DNA from: Yoonia sp.
GTDB taxonomy: Bacteria > Pseudomonadota > Alphaproteobacteria > Rhodobacterales > Rhodobacteraceae
Reading direction: 5' to 3'
Length of the DNA: 64,000 bases
Assembly: GCF_014859355.1 (NCBI RefSeq)
Contig: NZ_JACUUJ010000001.1
Coordinates: 62,001-126,000 of the forward strand
Shown: in pieces, positions 6,922 to 16,886 of the stretch
How the letters are laid out: the number at the start of each line of letters is the position of its first letter
How positions within the stretch are numbered: position 1 is the stretch's first letter
Program-made: the position numbers and the translations under genes
The notes under the pieces: model-generated
What the model saw: the letters and a program-made list of their open reading frames with translations, nothing else
What the model was told of the DNA's origin: nothing
Databases searched by the model: none

Positions 6922-9731
6922 GCCTCGGCCCTTTGCACGCCTTGCACGATGGCCTCGCGCAGTTTGCGTTCGAGACTTGCGCGCTTGGCCTCTGAATGGA
7001 ATTTCAGCCCGACCATATCCTTGACATAAAAGGTATCGACCACCTGTTCGCCATAGGTCGCGATCACGGCAGAGGCGATATAGACATGGTTCGCCGCAAG
7101 TGTGCGCGTCAGATCATACAGCAGACCGGGACGGTCGCGGGTGTCCACCTCGATGATGGTGTAGATCTCGGATCCATCGTTATCAAAGGTGATATTGGTC
7201 GGCACACGAAACGCGCGTTCGCGTTTCTTGATCTTGTCCTTGTCTTTCAGCGCCTCGCGGGCCACGATCTCGCCGCGCAGGGTGCGGCTGATCATCTGGC
7301 GCAGGCGCGGCAGGCGCGATTCCTCGTAGGGGTTGCCCTCGTTGTCCTGCACCCAGAACACAGCAGTGGCAAAGCCGTCCTTGGATGTGTAGGTGCGCGC
7401 ATCCACCACGTTGGCCCCCACCAGCGCCAGTGCGCCGGTCATCCGGCTGAACAGCCCCGGATGATCGACCGTGGCAAAACAGGCGCGGGTGGCGTCGCGG
7501 TCTTCGTCCGGCATCAGGTCGATCTTGATCTGATCATTGGACAGATCGCGCAAAAGATTGGCGAATACGATATGCGTGGACAGCGGCAGACCCTGCCAAT
7601 AGGTGCCGTAATGGCGGCCCATTTCTGTGCGCAACGCCTTGCTGTCCCAATCGGCAAGGGCGGCGCGCAGGGCGCGCTTTGCCTCGTTTTCGCGGGTTTC
7701 GCGGTTCAGATCTTCCAGCCCGTTTTCCAGCGCGTCCCGCGTTGCCTTGAAAAGATTGCGGATCAGCACCGCCTTCCAGTTGTTCCATGTGTCCGGGCCG
7801 ACGCCGCGTATGTCGCAGACGGTCATGACCGTCAGCAAGTCAAGCCGTTCTACCGATTTGACCGCCTTGGCAAAGCCACGCACAGTGCGCGGTTCGGCAA
7901 TATCGCGTTTCTGGGCGGTGTCCGACATCATCAAGTGGTGCCGGACCAACCATTCGACGGTATCACAATCCTTTTTGTTCAGCCCCAGACGCGGGGCCAC
8001 CTTGCGGGCGATTTGCGCACCAAGGATCGAATGGTCCTCATCCCGGCCCTTGCCGATGTCATGCAGCAACAGGGCCACATACAGCACCTTGCGGTTCACC
8101 CCGCGTTCCAGAATCCCCGAAACAACGGGTAATTCCTCGATCAATTCCTTGCGTTCAATCTGGGCAAGGTTGCTGATGCATTGGATCGTGTGTTCATCCA
8201 CCGTGTAGTGGTGATACATGTTGAACTGCATCATCGCGACAATCGCGGCAAATTCTGGGATGAATGTGCCCAGAACGTCCAATTCGTTCATCCGGCGCAG
8301 GCCCCGTTCGGGGTTGCCGTGCTTTAGCATCAGATCAAGAAAAATGCGGTTCGCCTCGCGGTTGGTCCGCATCTCGTCGTCGATCATGTCCAGATTGGCG
8401 GCAATCAGCCGCATGGCGTCCGGGTGCAGCAGGGTGCCGGTGCGCAGGGCTTCTTCGAAGATGCGCAGCATGTTCAGTTTGTCAGCAAAAAAACCTTCCT
8501 CATCTGCGACGGTCAGGCGGTTTTGCTTGATGGCATAAGGTGGCTTGGCCTTTTTGCGGCGCAACATCAGCCGCACCAGCATAGGGTCGGGTTTGGTATG
8601 GGTTGCCTCAAGCGCGGTCAGAAAGATGCGCGTCAGTTCGCCCACACGATTAGCTTGCCGGAAATAAGCCTGCATGAAATGTTCAACCGCACGCCTGCCG
8701 CCGTGATCGGTATATCCCATTGCAGCGGCCACCTCGACCTGCATGTCGAATGTCAGCTGATCTACTGCGCGCCCTGACAACAGGTGCAGATGGCAGCGGA
8801 CGGCCCATAGAAAATCCTCGGCGGTGACAAAGGTTTCAAATTCTTCCGCGGTGAAAACACCAAGTCCGACCAATTCGGCAGCATCTTTGACGCCATGAAT
8901 ATACTTGCCCATCCAAAACAGGGATTGCAGGTCGCGTAACCCGCCCTTTCCTTCCTTGACGTTTGGTTCGACGACATAACGCTGGCCGCCCTGCTTGCGG
9001 TGGCGTTCGGCGCGTTCGGCAAGCTTGGCCTCGATGAAATCGCTGGCGGTTGATTTGAAAAGATCGTGCCACAGGCGTGACCCCAGCTCTTTTGCCAGCG
9101 CGGCATCTCCGGCCAAAAAGCGGTTTTCAACCAGCGATGTGCGGATCGTATAATCTTGCCGGGCAAGGCGGATGCAGTCCTTGATCGTGCGGCTGGCGTG
9201 GCCAACCTTCAGCTTCATGTCCCACAGGATATAAAGCATCGATTCGATCACGCTTTCGGCCCAAGGTGTCATCTTGTAAGGCGTCAGAAACAGCAGATCG
9301 ACATCCGAAAACGGCGCCATTTCGCCACGCCCATAGCCCCCGACAGCGATCAGCGTCAGCTTTTCGGCCTCGGTGGGGTTGGGGCGCGGGTGCAGTTGCT
9401 TGACGGCCACATCCATTACGAGCCCGACAACCTGATCGGTCAGCCAGCTATAGGCGCGGGTTGTGGGCTGTGATGCAAAGGGCTGCGCCTGAAAAGCTCG
9501 CGCGATTTCCGCCATGCCGTGATTGCGCGCCTCGGACAGAACACGCACAGTCGCCTGTCGCACGTCTTTTTCGCAAACAGCGGTCTGCGTCGCTGCACTC
9601 AGCGCCGCCAGAACGGCCGCCCCGTCAAAAATGGTGTGCGCCGGACAGATCAGATTGTCCGGTGTGTCATGCGCCGCGGGCTGCGAAGGCTCAGAAACCC
9701 GCCGCGCCGAAATTTCTTGGGGCTTGTTCAA
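6918..9731 (-). CDS. glnD: Bifunctional PII uridylyltransferase/uridylyl-removing enzyme
   Basis: Nitrogen sensor that uridylylates PII proteins when glutamine is low and deuridylylates them when it is high. Domain order is canonical: nucleotidyltransferase with GGYGRGEMAPFSDVDLLFL near residues 131-149, HD domain with LLHDIGKGRDEDHS, then two C-terminal ACT domains (DHPGLFSRMTGALALVGANV and DTRDRPGLLYDLTRTLAANH) that bind glutamine. The frame is open further upstream, but no ATG or GTG is suitable. I chose the TTG at 9731 because AGGTGG lies 6 bases before it; a TTG at 9764 is the alternative. Either start overlaps the end of the lipoprotein gene (by 41 or 74 bases). 937 residues with this start. 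Confidence 0.94.
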   Translation of the reverse strand: MNKPQEISARRVSEPSQPAAHDTPDNLICPAHTIFDGAAVLAALSAATQTAVCEKDVRQATVRVLSEARNHGMAEIARAFQAQPFASQPTTRAYSWLTDQVVGLVMDVAVKQLHPRPNPTEAEKLTLIAVGGYGRGEMAPFSDVDLLFLTPYKMTPWAESVIESMLYILWDMKLKVGHASRTIKDCIRLARQDYTIRTSLVENRFLAGDAALAKELGSRLWHDLFKSTASDFIEAKLAERAERHRKQGGQRYVVEPNVKEGKGGLRDLQSLFWMGKYIHGVKDAAELVGLGVFTAEEFETFVTAEDFLWAVRCHLHLLSGRAVDQLTFDMQVEVAAAMGYTDHGGRRAVEHFMQAYFRQANRVGELTRIFLTALEATHTKPDPMLVRLMLRRKKAKPPYAIKQNRLTVADEEGFFADKLNMLRIFEEALRTGTLLHPDAMRLIAANLDMIDDEMRTNREANRIFLDLMLKHGNPERGLRRMNELDVLGTFIPEFAAIVAMMQFNMYHHYTVDEHTIQCISNLAQIERKELIEELPVVSGILERGVNRKVLYVALLLHDIGKGRDEDHSILGAQIARKVAPRLGLNKKDCDTVEWLVRHHLMMSDTAQKRDIAEPRTVRGFAKAVKSVERLDLLTVMTVCDIRGVGPDTWNNWKAVLIRNLFKATRDALENGLEDLNRETRENEAKRALRAALADWDSKALRTEMGRHYGTYWQGLPLSTHIVFANLLRDLSNDQIKIDLMPDEDRDATRACFATVDHPGLFSRMTGALALVGANVVDARTYTSKDGFATAVFWVQDNEGNPYEESRLPRLRQMISRTLRGEIVAREALKDKDKIKKRERAFRVPTNITFDNDGSEIYTIIEVDTRDRPGLLYDLTRTLAANHVYIASAVIATYGEQVVDTFYVKDMVGLKFHSEAKRASLERKLREAIVQGVQRAEA

Positions 9732-10872
9732 GGGTGACCACCTGATTGTTTTGAATGGTTGCAACAGCCAGCGCGCGTTCGTTCAGCCCGTTGGGCAGCA
9801 GCCGGAAAACACCCGACGTGCCGCGAAATCCTGCAGGTGTGGTCAAGGCGGCCTTGGTCAGGGCATCGCGGTTGCCCGTGGCCACAAGCGCGCCAATCGC
9901 GGCTATCCCGTCATAGGCAAGCCCGGCCAGTGGATGCGGTTGCTCGCCGTATGTTGCGGCATAGCGGTTTACAAACTGGTTGGCAGTGCCCTGATCCGGC
10001 ATGGTAAAAAGCCCCCCCTGAAGTCCCGGTAACGCAAGCGCCTGCGGCGCCGAATCCCACCGCGTCAGCCCGATAAACCGCACTGAATCAGCGTCTAGCC
10101 CGGCATCCGGCAGGGCGGTTGCCAAAATCGGGAGATCGGCGTTGACGCTGGCCGTTATAAAAACTGCCTGCGCAGCAGAGTTGCGCGCGCTGGCCACGAT
10201 CTGCCGGGTCGCACCAAAAATTCCCTGTTGCGATAATGGATAGCCTTCGACGGCAACCACTTGGGCACCGTTGCGCTGAACAGAGCGCGAAATCGCATCG
10301 CGACCGGCTTGCCCCGCGAGATCATCGCCATAAAGCACCATGTAGCGGTTGATCCCTTGCCGGGTGCCATATTGCACCAACCGGTTCGCCGTGTTGTCAA
10401 ATGTTGCCCCCAACACGAAAACATTCCCCCCCGCAATTGCGGGATTGTTGGAAAATGCCAAGACGTTCACGTTGCGACCTGCCACCGCAACGCCTGCGGC
10501 ATTTGCCGTCTCGGCATAAAGCGGGCCAATGATGATCTTGGCCCCGTCGTTGACAGCCGCGCGCGCAACTGCGGCCGCTTGCGCCGGGTTTCCAGCCGTA
10601 TTGTAGATGCGCAGCGCAATCTCTGCCCCCGTAAGATCGGCAATCGCCAGGCGCGCCGCGTTTTCAAAGTTCTGCGCAAGAAAATCATCGCTGCCCTGGC
10701 CGGAACCACGCGGGACCAAAAGCGCGACCTGCACCGGGTCTGCCGGGTCGATCTGCCGGCCTGTATTTGCCTGTGGCGCGACAGCAACATCGCAGGCCGC
10801 GAACCATAGCAGTGATATCATGGCGAAAAATTGCATGATCGGCTTGCGGGCAGTCGTGAAACGGGCAAACAT
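9691..10872 (-). CDS. LpoA-like lipoprotein: periplasmic-binding-fold penicillin-binding protein activator
   Basis: Lipoprotein with a type 1 periplasmic-binding fold, of the family annotated as penicillin-binding protein activators (COG3107-like) or Leu/Ile/Val-binding proteins. The start at 10872 is supported by GAGGAGGAG 8 bases upstream; the frame is open to 10926 but without such a site. A basic N-terminus and a hydrophobic stretch lead to a lipobox-like LLWFAAC with Cys27 as the lipidation site. The body has Rossmann-like elements (VQVALLVPRGSG, AKIIIGPLYAETANAAG, RYMVLYGDD). 393 residues. No transporter genes are nearby, which favours a cell-envelope role over solute uptake. Divergent from rsmI. 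Confidence 0.8.
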   Translation of the reverse strand: MFARFTTARKPIMQFFAMISLLWFAACDVAVAPQANTGRQIDPADPVQVALLVPRGSGQGSDDFLAQNFENAARLAIADLTGAEIALRIYNTAGNPAQAAAVARAAVNDGAKIIIGPLYAETANAAGVAVAGRNVNVLAFSNNPAIAGGNVFVLGATFDNTANRLVQYGTRQGINRYMVLYGDDLAGQAGRDAISRSVQRNGAQVVAVEGYPLSQQGIFGATRQIVASARNSAAQAVFITASVNADLPILATALPDAGLDADSVRFIGLTRWDSAPQALALPGLQGGLFTMPDQGTANQFVNRYAATYGEQPHPLAGLAYDGIAAIGALVATGNRDALTKAALTTPAGFRGTSGVFRLLPNGLNERALAVATIQNNQVVTLEQAPRNFGAAGF

Positions 10873-10978
10873 GGCGCGAACTCCTCCTCGGTGGCGCGAC
10901 AAGATCAAAGGGCGCTGTGCCTGCAAATCTGTCGCCTGTCAGGGGCCATCATAAAGCAGGGGGCAGGCGGGTCCAGCC

Positions 10979-11839
10979 ATGAATCATGTTAACAAGCCGC
11001 TCTCTGCCGGATTGTATTTTGTCGCAACCCCCATCGGGTCGGCGCGCGATATCACGTTGCGGGCGCTTGATATCCTTGCTTCGGCCGATTTGATCGCGGC
11101 GGAAGATACGCGAACGGCGCGAAAACTGATGGACATTCATGGTGTTGCCTTGAACGGGCGCAAGGTTGTGGCCTTTCATGACCACAGTGGCGAAGCTGCC
11201 GTGGCCCGGCTGGTTGCAGATATCGATGCCGGAAAATCCGTGGCCTATGTGTCTGAAGCAGGCACCCCGCTGGTCGCGGATCCGGGGTATGAACTGGGGC
11301 GCGCCGTAATCGCGGCCGGTTTGCCGGTTACATCTGCGCCGGGACCGTCGGCGGTCCTCGCGGCGCTGACCGTTTCTGGCCTGGCAACCGACAGGTTTGC
11401 CTTTGTCGGGTTCCTGCCCCCATCGCAAAGCCAGCGCGAAACTGAAATCGCCATGCTGCGCGATGTGCCTTTTACGCTGGTTTTTTATGAAAGCCCGAAG
11501 CGCGTTGGTGAAATGTTAGGTAATCTGCGCGATGTTCTGGGGGGTGACAGGCAGGCAGTTGTTTGCCGGGAACTGACAAAACGATTCGAAGAGGTGACGC
11601 GCGGCACGCTGGCAGAACTGGCCGATGCCTTTGCAGATCGCAACATAAAGGGTGAACTGGTTGTACTTGTGGGGCGAGGTGGCGCGACGGATGTCGCCGA
11701 TGCCGATGTTAAACAGGCCTTGCGCGAGGCGATGAAAACAATGCGGGTAAAAGATGCCGCAAGCGTGGTTGCGGGTGCGCTTGGCCTGCCGCGCAGGCAA
11801 GTCTACCAGATCGCGCTGAACATGGGAGGTGACGAATGA
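10979..11839 (+). CDS. rsmI: 16S rRNA 2'-O-ribose C1402 methyltransferase RsmI
   Basis: SAM-dependent tetrapyrrole-methylase-fold enzyme that methylates the 2'-O of C1402 in 16S rRNA. Recognised by LYFVATPIGSARDITLRAL near the N-terminus, AAEDTRTARKLM, SEAGTPLVADPGYEL and APGPSAVLAALTVSGL, and VFYESPKR. 286 residues is normal. It is divergent from the LpoA-like gene, a pairing frequent in Proteobacteria (lpoA-rsmI-yraN). The stop overlaps the yraN start by four bases (ATGA). Confidence 0.97.
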   Translation: MNHVNKPLSAGLYFVATPIGSARDITLRALDILASADLIAAEDTRTARKLMDIHGVALNGRKVVAFHDHSGEAAVARLVADIDAGKSVAYVSEAGTPLVADPGYELGRAVIAAGLPVTSAPGPSAVLAALTVSGLATDRFAFVGFLPPSQSQRETEIAMLRDVPFTLVFYESPKRVGEMLGNLRDVLGGDRQAVVCRELTKRFEEVTRGTLAELADAFADRNIKGELVVLVGRGGATDVADADVKQALREAMKTMRVKDAASVVAGALGLPRRQVYQIALNMGGDE

Positions 11840-12192
11840 CCGGATCGGTTGGGTATCATGCGGGATTGGCTGCAGAGGATATTGTGGCGGCAGATTACGC
11901 GCGCCGGCATCATGATCTTGCTGCAAGGCGTTGGCGCGGTCAGGCGGGCGAAATAGATCTGATCCTGCGCGATGGCGAAACAGTTGTTTTTGTCGAGGTC
12001 AAGAAAAGCCGGACCATGGCGCGGGCTGCCGCCCGGTTAGGACGGCGCCAGATGGACCGAATTTGCGCTGCGGCGGGTGAATTTCTGGCGGGTGAACCGC
12101 GCGGTCAATTGACGGATGTGCGCTTTGATCTGGCGATGGTGGATGGCTACGGCATGACCTCTGTGATCGAGAACGCTTTTATGGAAGCCTAA
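11836..12192 (+). CDS. YraN family protein (UPF0102, nuclease-like fold)
   Basis: Small protein of 118 residues with a restriction-endonuclease-like core: GLAAEDIVAADYARR, then GEIDLILRDGETVVFVEVK, in which the Asp and the ExK match the PD-(D/E)xK catalytic pattern. The family is found next to rsmI in many bacteria and is suspected to act on nucleic acid, but its biochemical role is not established. The start overlaps the rsmI stop by four bases, so the two are translated together. Confidence 0.92.
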   Translation: MTGSVGYHAGLAAEDIVAADYARRHHDLAARRWRGQAGEIDLILRDGETVVFVEVKKSRTMARAAARLGRRQMDRICAAAGEFLAGEPRGQLTDVRFDLAMVDGYGMTSVIENAFMEA

Positions 12193-12261
12193 GCGCCCAT
12201 TGCGCCGCTGTCGTTGCTGCGGCATGTATCCTTTGAACACTGCTAAAAAAGAGGATATCCC

Positions 12262-13203
12262 ATGGCGCTGAAGATTGCTTTTCAGATGGATCCGATCGGG
12301 TCGATCAATATAGACGCTGACAGCACCTTTCGCATTGCCGAAGAGGCCCAGGCGCGGGGACACAGCCTTTTTTATTACACGCCTGACAAACTGGCCTATG
12401 ATCAGGGCCGTGTCATCGCGCGGGGCTGGCCGCTGAGCGTGCAGCGCGTGAAAGGCGATCATTTCCGTTTGGGGCAAGAAACGGCGATGGATCTGGCGGA
12501 TATTGATGTGGTCTGGCTGCGTCAGGATCCGCCCTTTGACATGAGCTATATCACGACAACCCATATTCTGGATATGGTCCACCCGGACACGTTGGTTGTG
12601 AATGATCCGTTCTGGGTGCGCAATTACCCTGAAAAACTGCTGGTTCTACAATTCCCCGACCTGACACCGCCCACGATGATTGCCCGCGATCTTGAGACGC
12701 TGAGATCCTTCCGGCGCGCGCATGGCGATGTCATTCTCAAGCCGCTTTACGGCAATGGCGGGGCTGGGGTTTTCAAACTCTCCCATGCCGACAGTAACCT
12801 TGCGTCGCTGCACGAGTTGTTTTCGGGCATCAACCGCGAACCTTTGATCATGCAGAAGTTCCTGCCTGCCGTGTCCAAAGGTGACAAACGGGTGATTCTG
12901 GTCGATGGCGAACCGGTTGGGGCAATCAACCGTGTGCCCGCCGAAGGTGAGACCCGATCGAACATGCATGTCGGCGGCCGCCCGGAAAAAGTGGCGCTGA
13001 CCGACCGCGACCGCGAAATCTGCGCGCGAATCGGGCCGCTTTTGCGCCAGAAAGGCCAGATTTTCGTAGGTATTGACGTGATTGGTGACTGGCTGACGGA
13101 AATCAACGTGACCTCTCCCACCGGTATTCAGGAGTTGGAACGGTTCGACGACGTGAACATTGCCGAGAAGATATGGCAGGTGATCGAGGCGCGGCGCCAG
13201 TGA
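12262..13203 (+). CDS. gshB: Glutathione synthetase
   Basis: Prokaryotic ATP-grasp ligase joining gamma-glutamylcysteine and glycine. 313 residues. It opens [17 protein letters not shown], characteristic of GshB. ATP-grasp signatures include [18 protein letters not shown] (the loop after the ATP lysine), [20 protein letters not shown], and [20 protein letters not shown], which holds the Mg-binding Glu/Asn. Preceded by AGAGGA at a good distance. The stop overlaps a GTG start of the esterase gene. Confidence 0.97.
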   Translation: MALKIAFQMDPIGSINIDADSTFRIAEEAQARGHSLFYYTPDKLAYDQGRVIARGWPLSVQRVKGDHFRLGQETAMDLADIDVVWLRQDPPFDMSYITTTHILDMVHPDTLVVNDPFWVRNYPEKLLVLQFPDLTPPTMIARDLETLRSFRRAHGDVILKPLYGNGGAGVFKLSHADSNLASLHELFSGINREPLIMQKFLPAVSKGDKRVILVDGEPVGAINRVPAEGETRSNMHVGGRPEKVALTDRDREICARIGPLLRQKGQIFVGIDVIGDWLTEINVTSPTGIQELERFDDVNIAEKIWQVIEARRQ

Positions 13204-14084
13204 CCTGGCGGCTGGCTCTTTTGAATTGGCATTTGCGCCGGTTTGAAAAGCCGGCACTGGCGCGGCACAGCATCGACAGGTTGCGCAAATCATTCGACGT
13301 CAAGGCACGCCTGTTTTTTCACGCTCCTTTCGGCAGCCGGCACCGCCGCGACACATTGGGTGGGGTGGCGGTGCAATGGGTCATGGCGCGCAACACGCCC
13401 GCGCCTGTGGTCATTCTTTTCCTGCATGGCGGGGCTTATGTTTTCGGGTCATCTGACACCCATCGTGCAATGCTCGGCAAGCTATCGGCCTTGACAGGTT
13501 TGCCCGCCTGTTTGCCGGATTACCGGCTGGCCCCGGAACACCCGTTTCCGGCGCAAATTTCAGATGCACTGGTGTGTTATCGGGCGCTGCGGGCTGATCA
13601 TGACGTGATCATTGGCGGCGACAGTGCTGGCGGCGGGTTGGCGCTGGCGCTGCTGCATGAAATATTGCGCCTGGATCTGCCGCCGCCACGCGGCGTGTTC
13701 GCCTTTTCGCCGCTGACCGACGTAACCTATTCGGGCAAATCAGTTGTTGAGAACGCACAAAGTGACGCCCTTTTGACTGCCACGCGCATTGATGAAATGG
13801 TGCAGGCATTTATCGGGGCGCACGATCCGAAGGACCCGCGTGCGTCGCCGCTGTTTGGTCAATTCAACGGCGCGCCGCCGGTGTGGCTGTCGGTGGGCGA
13901 TACGGAAATATTGCGTGATGATTCCCTGCGAATGCAGGCCGCATTGCAGGCGCAGGGGGTAGAATGCGCGCTGACGGTGACACACGATCACCCCCACGTC
14001 TGGCCAATATTTCATAACATCCTGCCAGAGGCGCAGGCAACGTTGCGCGATCTTGCGGACTGGATTTCCGCGCGGCGTGCCTGA
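13200..14084 (+). CDS. Alpha/beta hydrolase of the hormone-sensitive lipase (HSL) family
   Basis: Carboxylesterase-type hydrolase of 294 residues. The oxyanion-hole motif HGG is at residues 76-78 in [11 protein letters not shown]. The nucleophile is S142 in GGDSAGGG. The acid is probably the Asp in [12 protein letters not shown], and the base the His in [10 protein letters not shown]. The start was set at the GTG at 13200, which overlaps the gshB stop as GTGA; an ATG at 13173 would overlap gshB by 31 bases. No signal peptide, so cytoplasmic. The physiological ester is unknown. It converges with comM nine bases away. Confidence 0.88.
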   Translation: MTWRLALLNWHLRRFEKPALARHSIDRLRKSFDVKARLFFHAPFGSRHRRDTLGGVAVQWVMARNTPAPVVILFLHGGAYVFGSSDTHRAMLGKLSALTGLPACLPDYRLAPEHPFPAQISDALVCYRALRADHDVIIGGDSAGGGLALALLHEILRLDLPPPRGVFAFSPLTDVTYSGKSVVENAQSDALLTATRIDEMVQAFIGAHDPKDPRASPLFGQFNGAPPVWLSVGDTEILRDDSLRMQAALQAQGVECALTVTHDHPHVWPIFHNILPEAQATLRDLADWISARRA

Positions 14085-14093
14085 TTGTCGCCG

Positions 14094-15608
14094 TCAATTT
14101 TCGCGGGCAGTTATCAGACGATAGCTGACGGCCTCGGCCACATGGGGTTTGCGCACGTCATCGCTTGCGTCCAGATCAGCGATGGTGCGGGCGACACGCA
14201 AGACCCGGTGATATCCGCGCGCCGACATCCCGAACCGTTCGGCCACCCGGACCAGCAGGTCGCGCCCTTCGCTGTCGGGGGTGGCAATTTGGTTCAGCAG
14301 GTGGCCTTCGGCATCGGCGTTCACCCGCGCGTTGTCATGTCCGGCGAAACGTGCGGTCTGGCGCGCACGGGCTGCGGAGACGCGGGCGGCGACGGTGGCG
14401 GAACTTTCGCCGCCATCCGGTAGATCAAGATCGGTAAAGGCGACGGGTGGCACCTCGACCCGCAGATCGAAACGGTCCATCAGGGGGCCGGAAATGCGGC
14501 CCATGTAATCTTCGCCGCACAGCGGTACGCGGGCGCAGGCGCGGGCGGGGTCGGCCAGATAGCCGCATTTGCAGGGGTTTGCCGCTGCCACCAGCATGAA
14601 CCTGCAAGGATAACGCACATGCGCATTGGCGCGCGCGACGACGACCTCGCCGGTTTCGATGGGCTGGCGCAGGGTTTCCAGCACGGTGCGGGCAAATTCG
14701 GGAAATTCATCCATGAACAGCACGCCGTTATGCGCAAGGCTGATTTCGCCCGGTTTGGCGCTGCGCCCGCCGCCGACGATCGCCGCCATGGATGCGGTGT
14801 GGTGCGGTTCGCGAAAGGGTGGTTCGCGGTTGATCCCGCCTTCGTCCAGCAGGCCCGACAGCGAATGGATCATGGATGTTTCCAGCGCCTCTACCGGGGT
14901 CAGTGGTGGCAAAATGCCCGGAATACGCGCCGCCAGCATGGATTTTCCCGAACCGGGCGATCCGACGAACATCAGGTGGTGCCGCCCCGCAGCGGCGATT
15001 TCCAGCGCGCGTTTGGCGCGTTCCTGGCCCTTGACCTCGGACAGGTCGCGGGTGGTTGTGGTGCCGTGCACCTCGCCCGGTTCGGCGGGCGACAGCACCG
15101 ATTGGCCGGTATAATGCCGCACGACATCGGACAAACTGCGCGGTGCGATGACGTTCGCGGCCCCGACCCACGCGGCCTCTGCCCCGCAGGCGTGGGGGCA
15201 CAGCAGGGTGCGATCGTCTTCTGCGGCGGCCATGGCGGCGGGCAGGGCGCCGATAACAGGCACCAGCGTGCCGTCCAGCGATAATTCGCCCAAGGCGACG
15301 GTTTGTGCGGCGTCGTCAAGCGGGATGATGTCCAGCGCAGCCAGCAGGGCCAGCGCGATGGGGAGGTCGAAATGCGACCCTTCCTTGGGCAGGTCGGCGG
15401 GGGACAGGTTCACCGTGATACGCTTTGACGGCAGGGCAATCGCCATGGCGGTCAGTGCCGCGCGCACCCTTTCGCGGGCTTCCGACACGGCCTTGTCTGG
15501 CAGGCCGACGATGGAAAACGCAGGTATGCCGGGGGCGATGGCGCATTGCACCTCGACCAGGCGGGCCGCGATCCCTTCGAATGCTACCGTGTAGGCCAGC
15601 GCGACCAT
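14094..15608 (-). CDS. comM: YifB/ComM family Mg-chelatase-like AAA+ ATPase
   Basis: AAA+ helicase-type ATPase; the ComM branch promotes branch migration during integration of transformed DNA in competent bacteria. Order: N-terminal ChlI/Lon-like S5 domain (AFSIVGLPDKAVSEARERVR), Walker A GSPGSGKSMLAARIPGILPP, Walker B LFMDEFPEFARTVLETLRQP, a cysteine cluster (CKCGYLADPARACARVPLC), and the C-terminal Mg-chelatase domain with SARGYHRVLRVARTIADL. At 504 residues it is full length. Whether this host is competent is not shown here. Monocistronic. Confidence 0.93.
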   Translation of the reverse strand: MVALAYTVAFEGIAARLVEVQCAIAPGIPAFSIVGLPDKAVSEARERVRAALTAMAIALPSKRITVNLSPADLPKEGSHFDLPIALALLAALDIIPLDDAAQTVALGELSLDGTLVPVIGALPAAMAAAEDDRTLLCPHACGAEAAWVGAANVIAPRSLSDVVRHYTGQSVLSPAEPGEVHGTTTTRDLSEVKGQERAKRALEIAAAGRHHLMFVGSPGSGKSMLAARIPGILPPLTPVEALETSMIHSLSGLLDEGGINREPPFREPHHTASMAAIVGGGRSAKPGEISLAHNGVLFMDEFPEFARTVLETLRQPIETGEVVVARANAHVRYPCRFMLVAAANPCKCGYLADPARACARVPLCGEDYMGRISGPLMDRFDLRVEVPPVAFTDLDLPDGGESSATVAARVSAARARQTARFAGHDNARVNADAEGHLLNQIATPDSEGRDLLVRVAERFGMSARGYHRVLRVARTIADLDASDDVRKPHVAEAVSYRLITAREN

Positions 15609-15706
15609 CCATCACCCTCCGTTGATGGTTAACGGGTAGCGGGGCGCAGTTTACGAAAGGTTAATTTTCGGACAGAAGAGGCGATGCGACCGGTTTCGGC
15701 CGGTTT

Positions 15707-16273
15707 TCACGCACTGTGATTGATTTGCCCGACTGTCCAGGCACCGTCATACCGCAAATCGGTCACTGACAGGTTGTCGATTTTGTGGCCAAAGGCGGCA
15801 TAGGCGCCGATGCCAAGCGCGCGCTGAAGCTGCGTCAGGATCATGCCGAAATGTGCCACGACGATCAGGTCGGCATGGCCCGCCTGCACATACCCGTCAA
15901 TCGCCGTATCGACACGCGCCCGCACCGCGTTCCAGCTTTCGCCGCCGGGCGGGGCGATATCGCCGGGGTTTTCCCAATAGGCGCGGATGGTGGCGGGGTC
16001 TTCGGTCTCGATTTCGATGAATGTGCGCAGTTCCCACGTGCCAAAATTGATCTCGCGCAGGGCGGGGTCATGCGGCAGGCGGTGGGGGCGGGCTAGCGCA
16101 TCGGCGGTGGCGGAGGCGCGGATCAGGTCGGATGACACGACGGGTGCGTCGGGCAGATAGGCGCGCAGACGGGCAAGGGCGGCAGTATCGGACAGGTCCG
16201 CGGGCAAATCAGACCAGCCGACCATCGTTTTCGCATGGGTCGGCCCGTGGCGCACCAGCCAAAGACGGGTCAC
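15707..16273 (-). CDS. Histidine phosphatase family protein (CobC/alpha-ribazole phosphatase-like)
   Basis: Phosphoglycerate-mutase-fold phosphatase, 188 residues. The catalytic RHG motif is right at the N-terminus (RLWLVRHGPTH), the acid is in REINFGTWE, and the second His is in LIVVAHFGMIL. The start was chosen at the GTG at 16273, which overlaps the cobU stop as GTGA; the open frame extends upstream but inside cobU and without family similarity. Coupling to cobU suggests alpha-ribazole-5'-phosphate dephosphorylation in nucleotide loop assembly of cobalamin, though the family is broad and the substrate is inferred from context only. Confidence 0.85.
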   Translation of the reverse strand: MTRLWLVRHGPTHAKTMVGWSDLPADLSDTAALARLRAYLPDAPVVSSDLIRASATADALARPHRLPHDPALREINFGTWELRTFIEIETEDPATIRAYWENPGDIAPPGGESWNAVRARVDTAIDGYVQAGHADLIVVAHFGMILTQLQRALGIGAYAAFGHKIDNLSVTDLRYDGAWTVGQINHSA

Positions 16274-16794
16274 GGCAGCTTGCCTTTCAGGACCAGCGGC
16301 AGCCCGGCCATGACGGCGACAACCAGATCGGCCTTGGTCGCGATGATCTGGTTCAGCGTGCCTTGGGCGTTGCGGAATTTGCGTGACAGCGCGTTGTCGG
16401 GTACGATCCCCTGACCAACCTCGTTCGACACGATGACGACACGGGCGGGGCAGGTGCGCAGCGCATCGCACAGCCGGTTTGTGTGCGCGGCGATGTCATG
16501 GTCGCCCAGTATGACATTTGTCAGCCAAAGCGTGGCGCAGTCGATCAGAACCGCCTGATCGGGGGTGCAACGGGCCAGTGCGGCGGGCAGGTTCAGTGGT
16601 TCTTCGATTGTGGTCCAGCCATTGCCGCGCTGATCACGATGGCGTGATACCTTGGCGGCCATTTCATCGTCAAAGATTTGCGCTGTCGCGATGTAAACAG
16701 GGGCATGCGCCCCTTGTAAAACAAGGCTTTCCGCAAAGGCCGATTTCCCGCTGGCCGCGCCCCCTAGCACCAAAGTCAAATTGGGCAATGTCAT
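16270..16794 (-). CDS. cobU: Adenosylcobinamide kinase / adenosylcobinamide-phosphate guanylyltransferase
   Basis: Bifunctional late-step cobalamin enzyme (CobU in Salmonella, CobP in Pseudomonas). It phosphorylates adenosylcobinamide and then transfers GMP. 174 residues. Walker A is LGGAASGKSAFAES near residues 10-23. YIATAQIFDDEMAAKVSRHR holds the His guanylylation site of the family, and VVIVSNEVGQGIVPDNALSR is the conserved second motif. It is followed by the coupled RHG phosphatase. No B12 riboswitch-like leader was recognised upstream. Confidence 0.95.
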   Translation of the reverse strand: MTLPNLTLVLGGAASGKSAFAESLVLQGAHAPVYIATAQIFDDEMAAKVSRHRDQRGNGWTTIEEPLNLPAALARCTPDQAVLIDCATLWLTNVILGDHDIAAHTNRLCDALRTCPARVVIVSNEVGQGIVPDNALSRKFRNAQGTLNQIIATKADLVVAVMAGLPLVLKGKLP

Positions 16795-16886
16795 CTTGGC
16801 ATCTTTGTGTGATCCACCTGCGTTAATGGGCCGTAACTAAAACGAACAACAAACAGGCGCAACCTGCGCAACACGGGAGAAATAAC

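Noticed and set aside
15689-15704. ACCGG/CCGGT hairpin after the cobalamin phosphatase gene
   Set aside because: Only five pairs and no T run in the direction of transcription.
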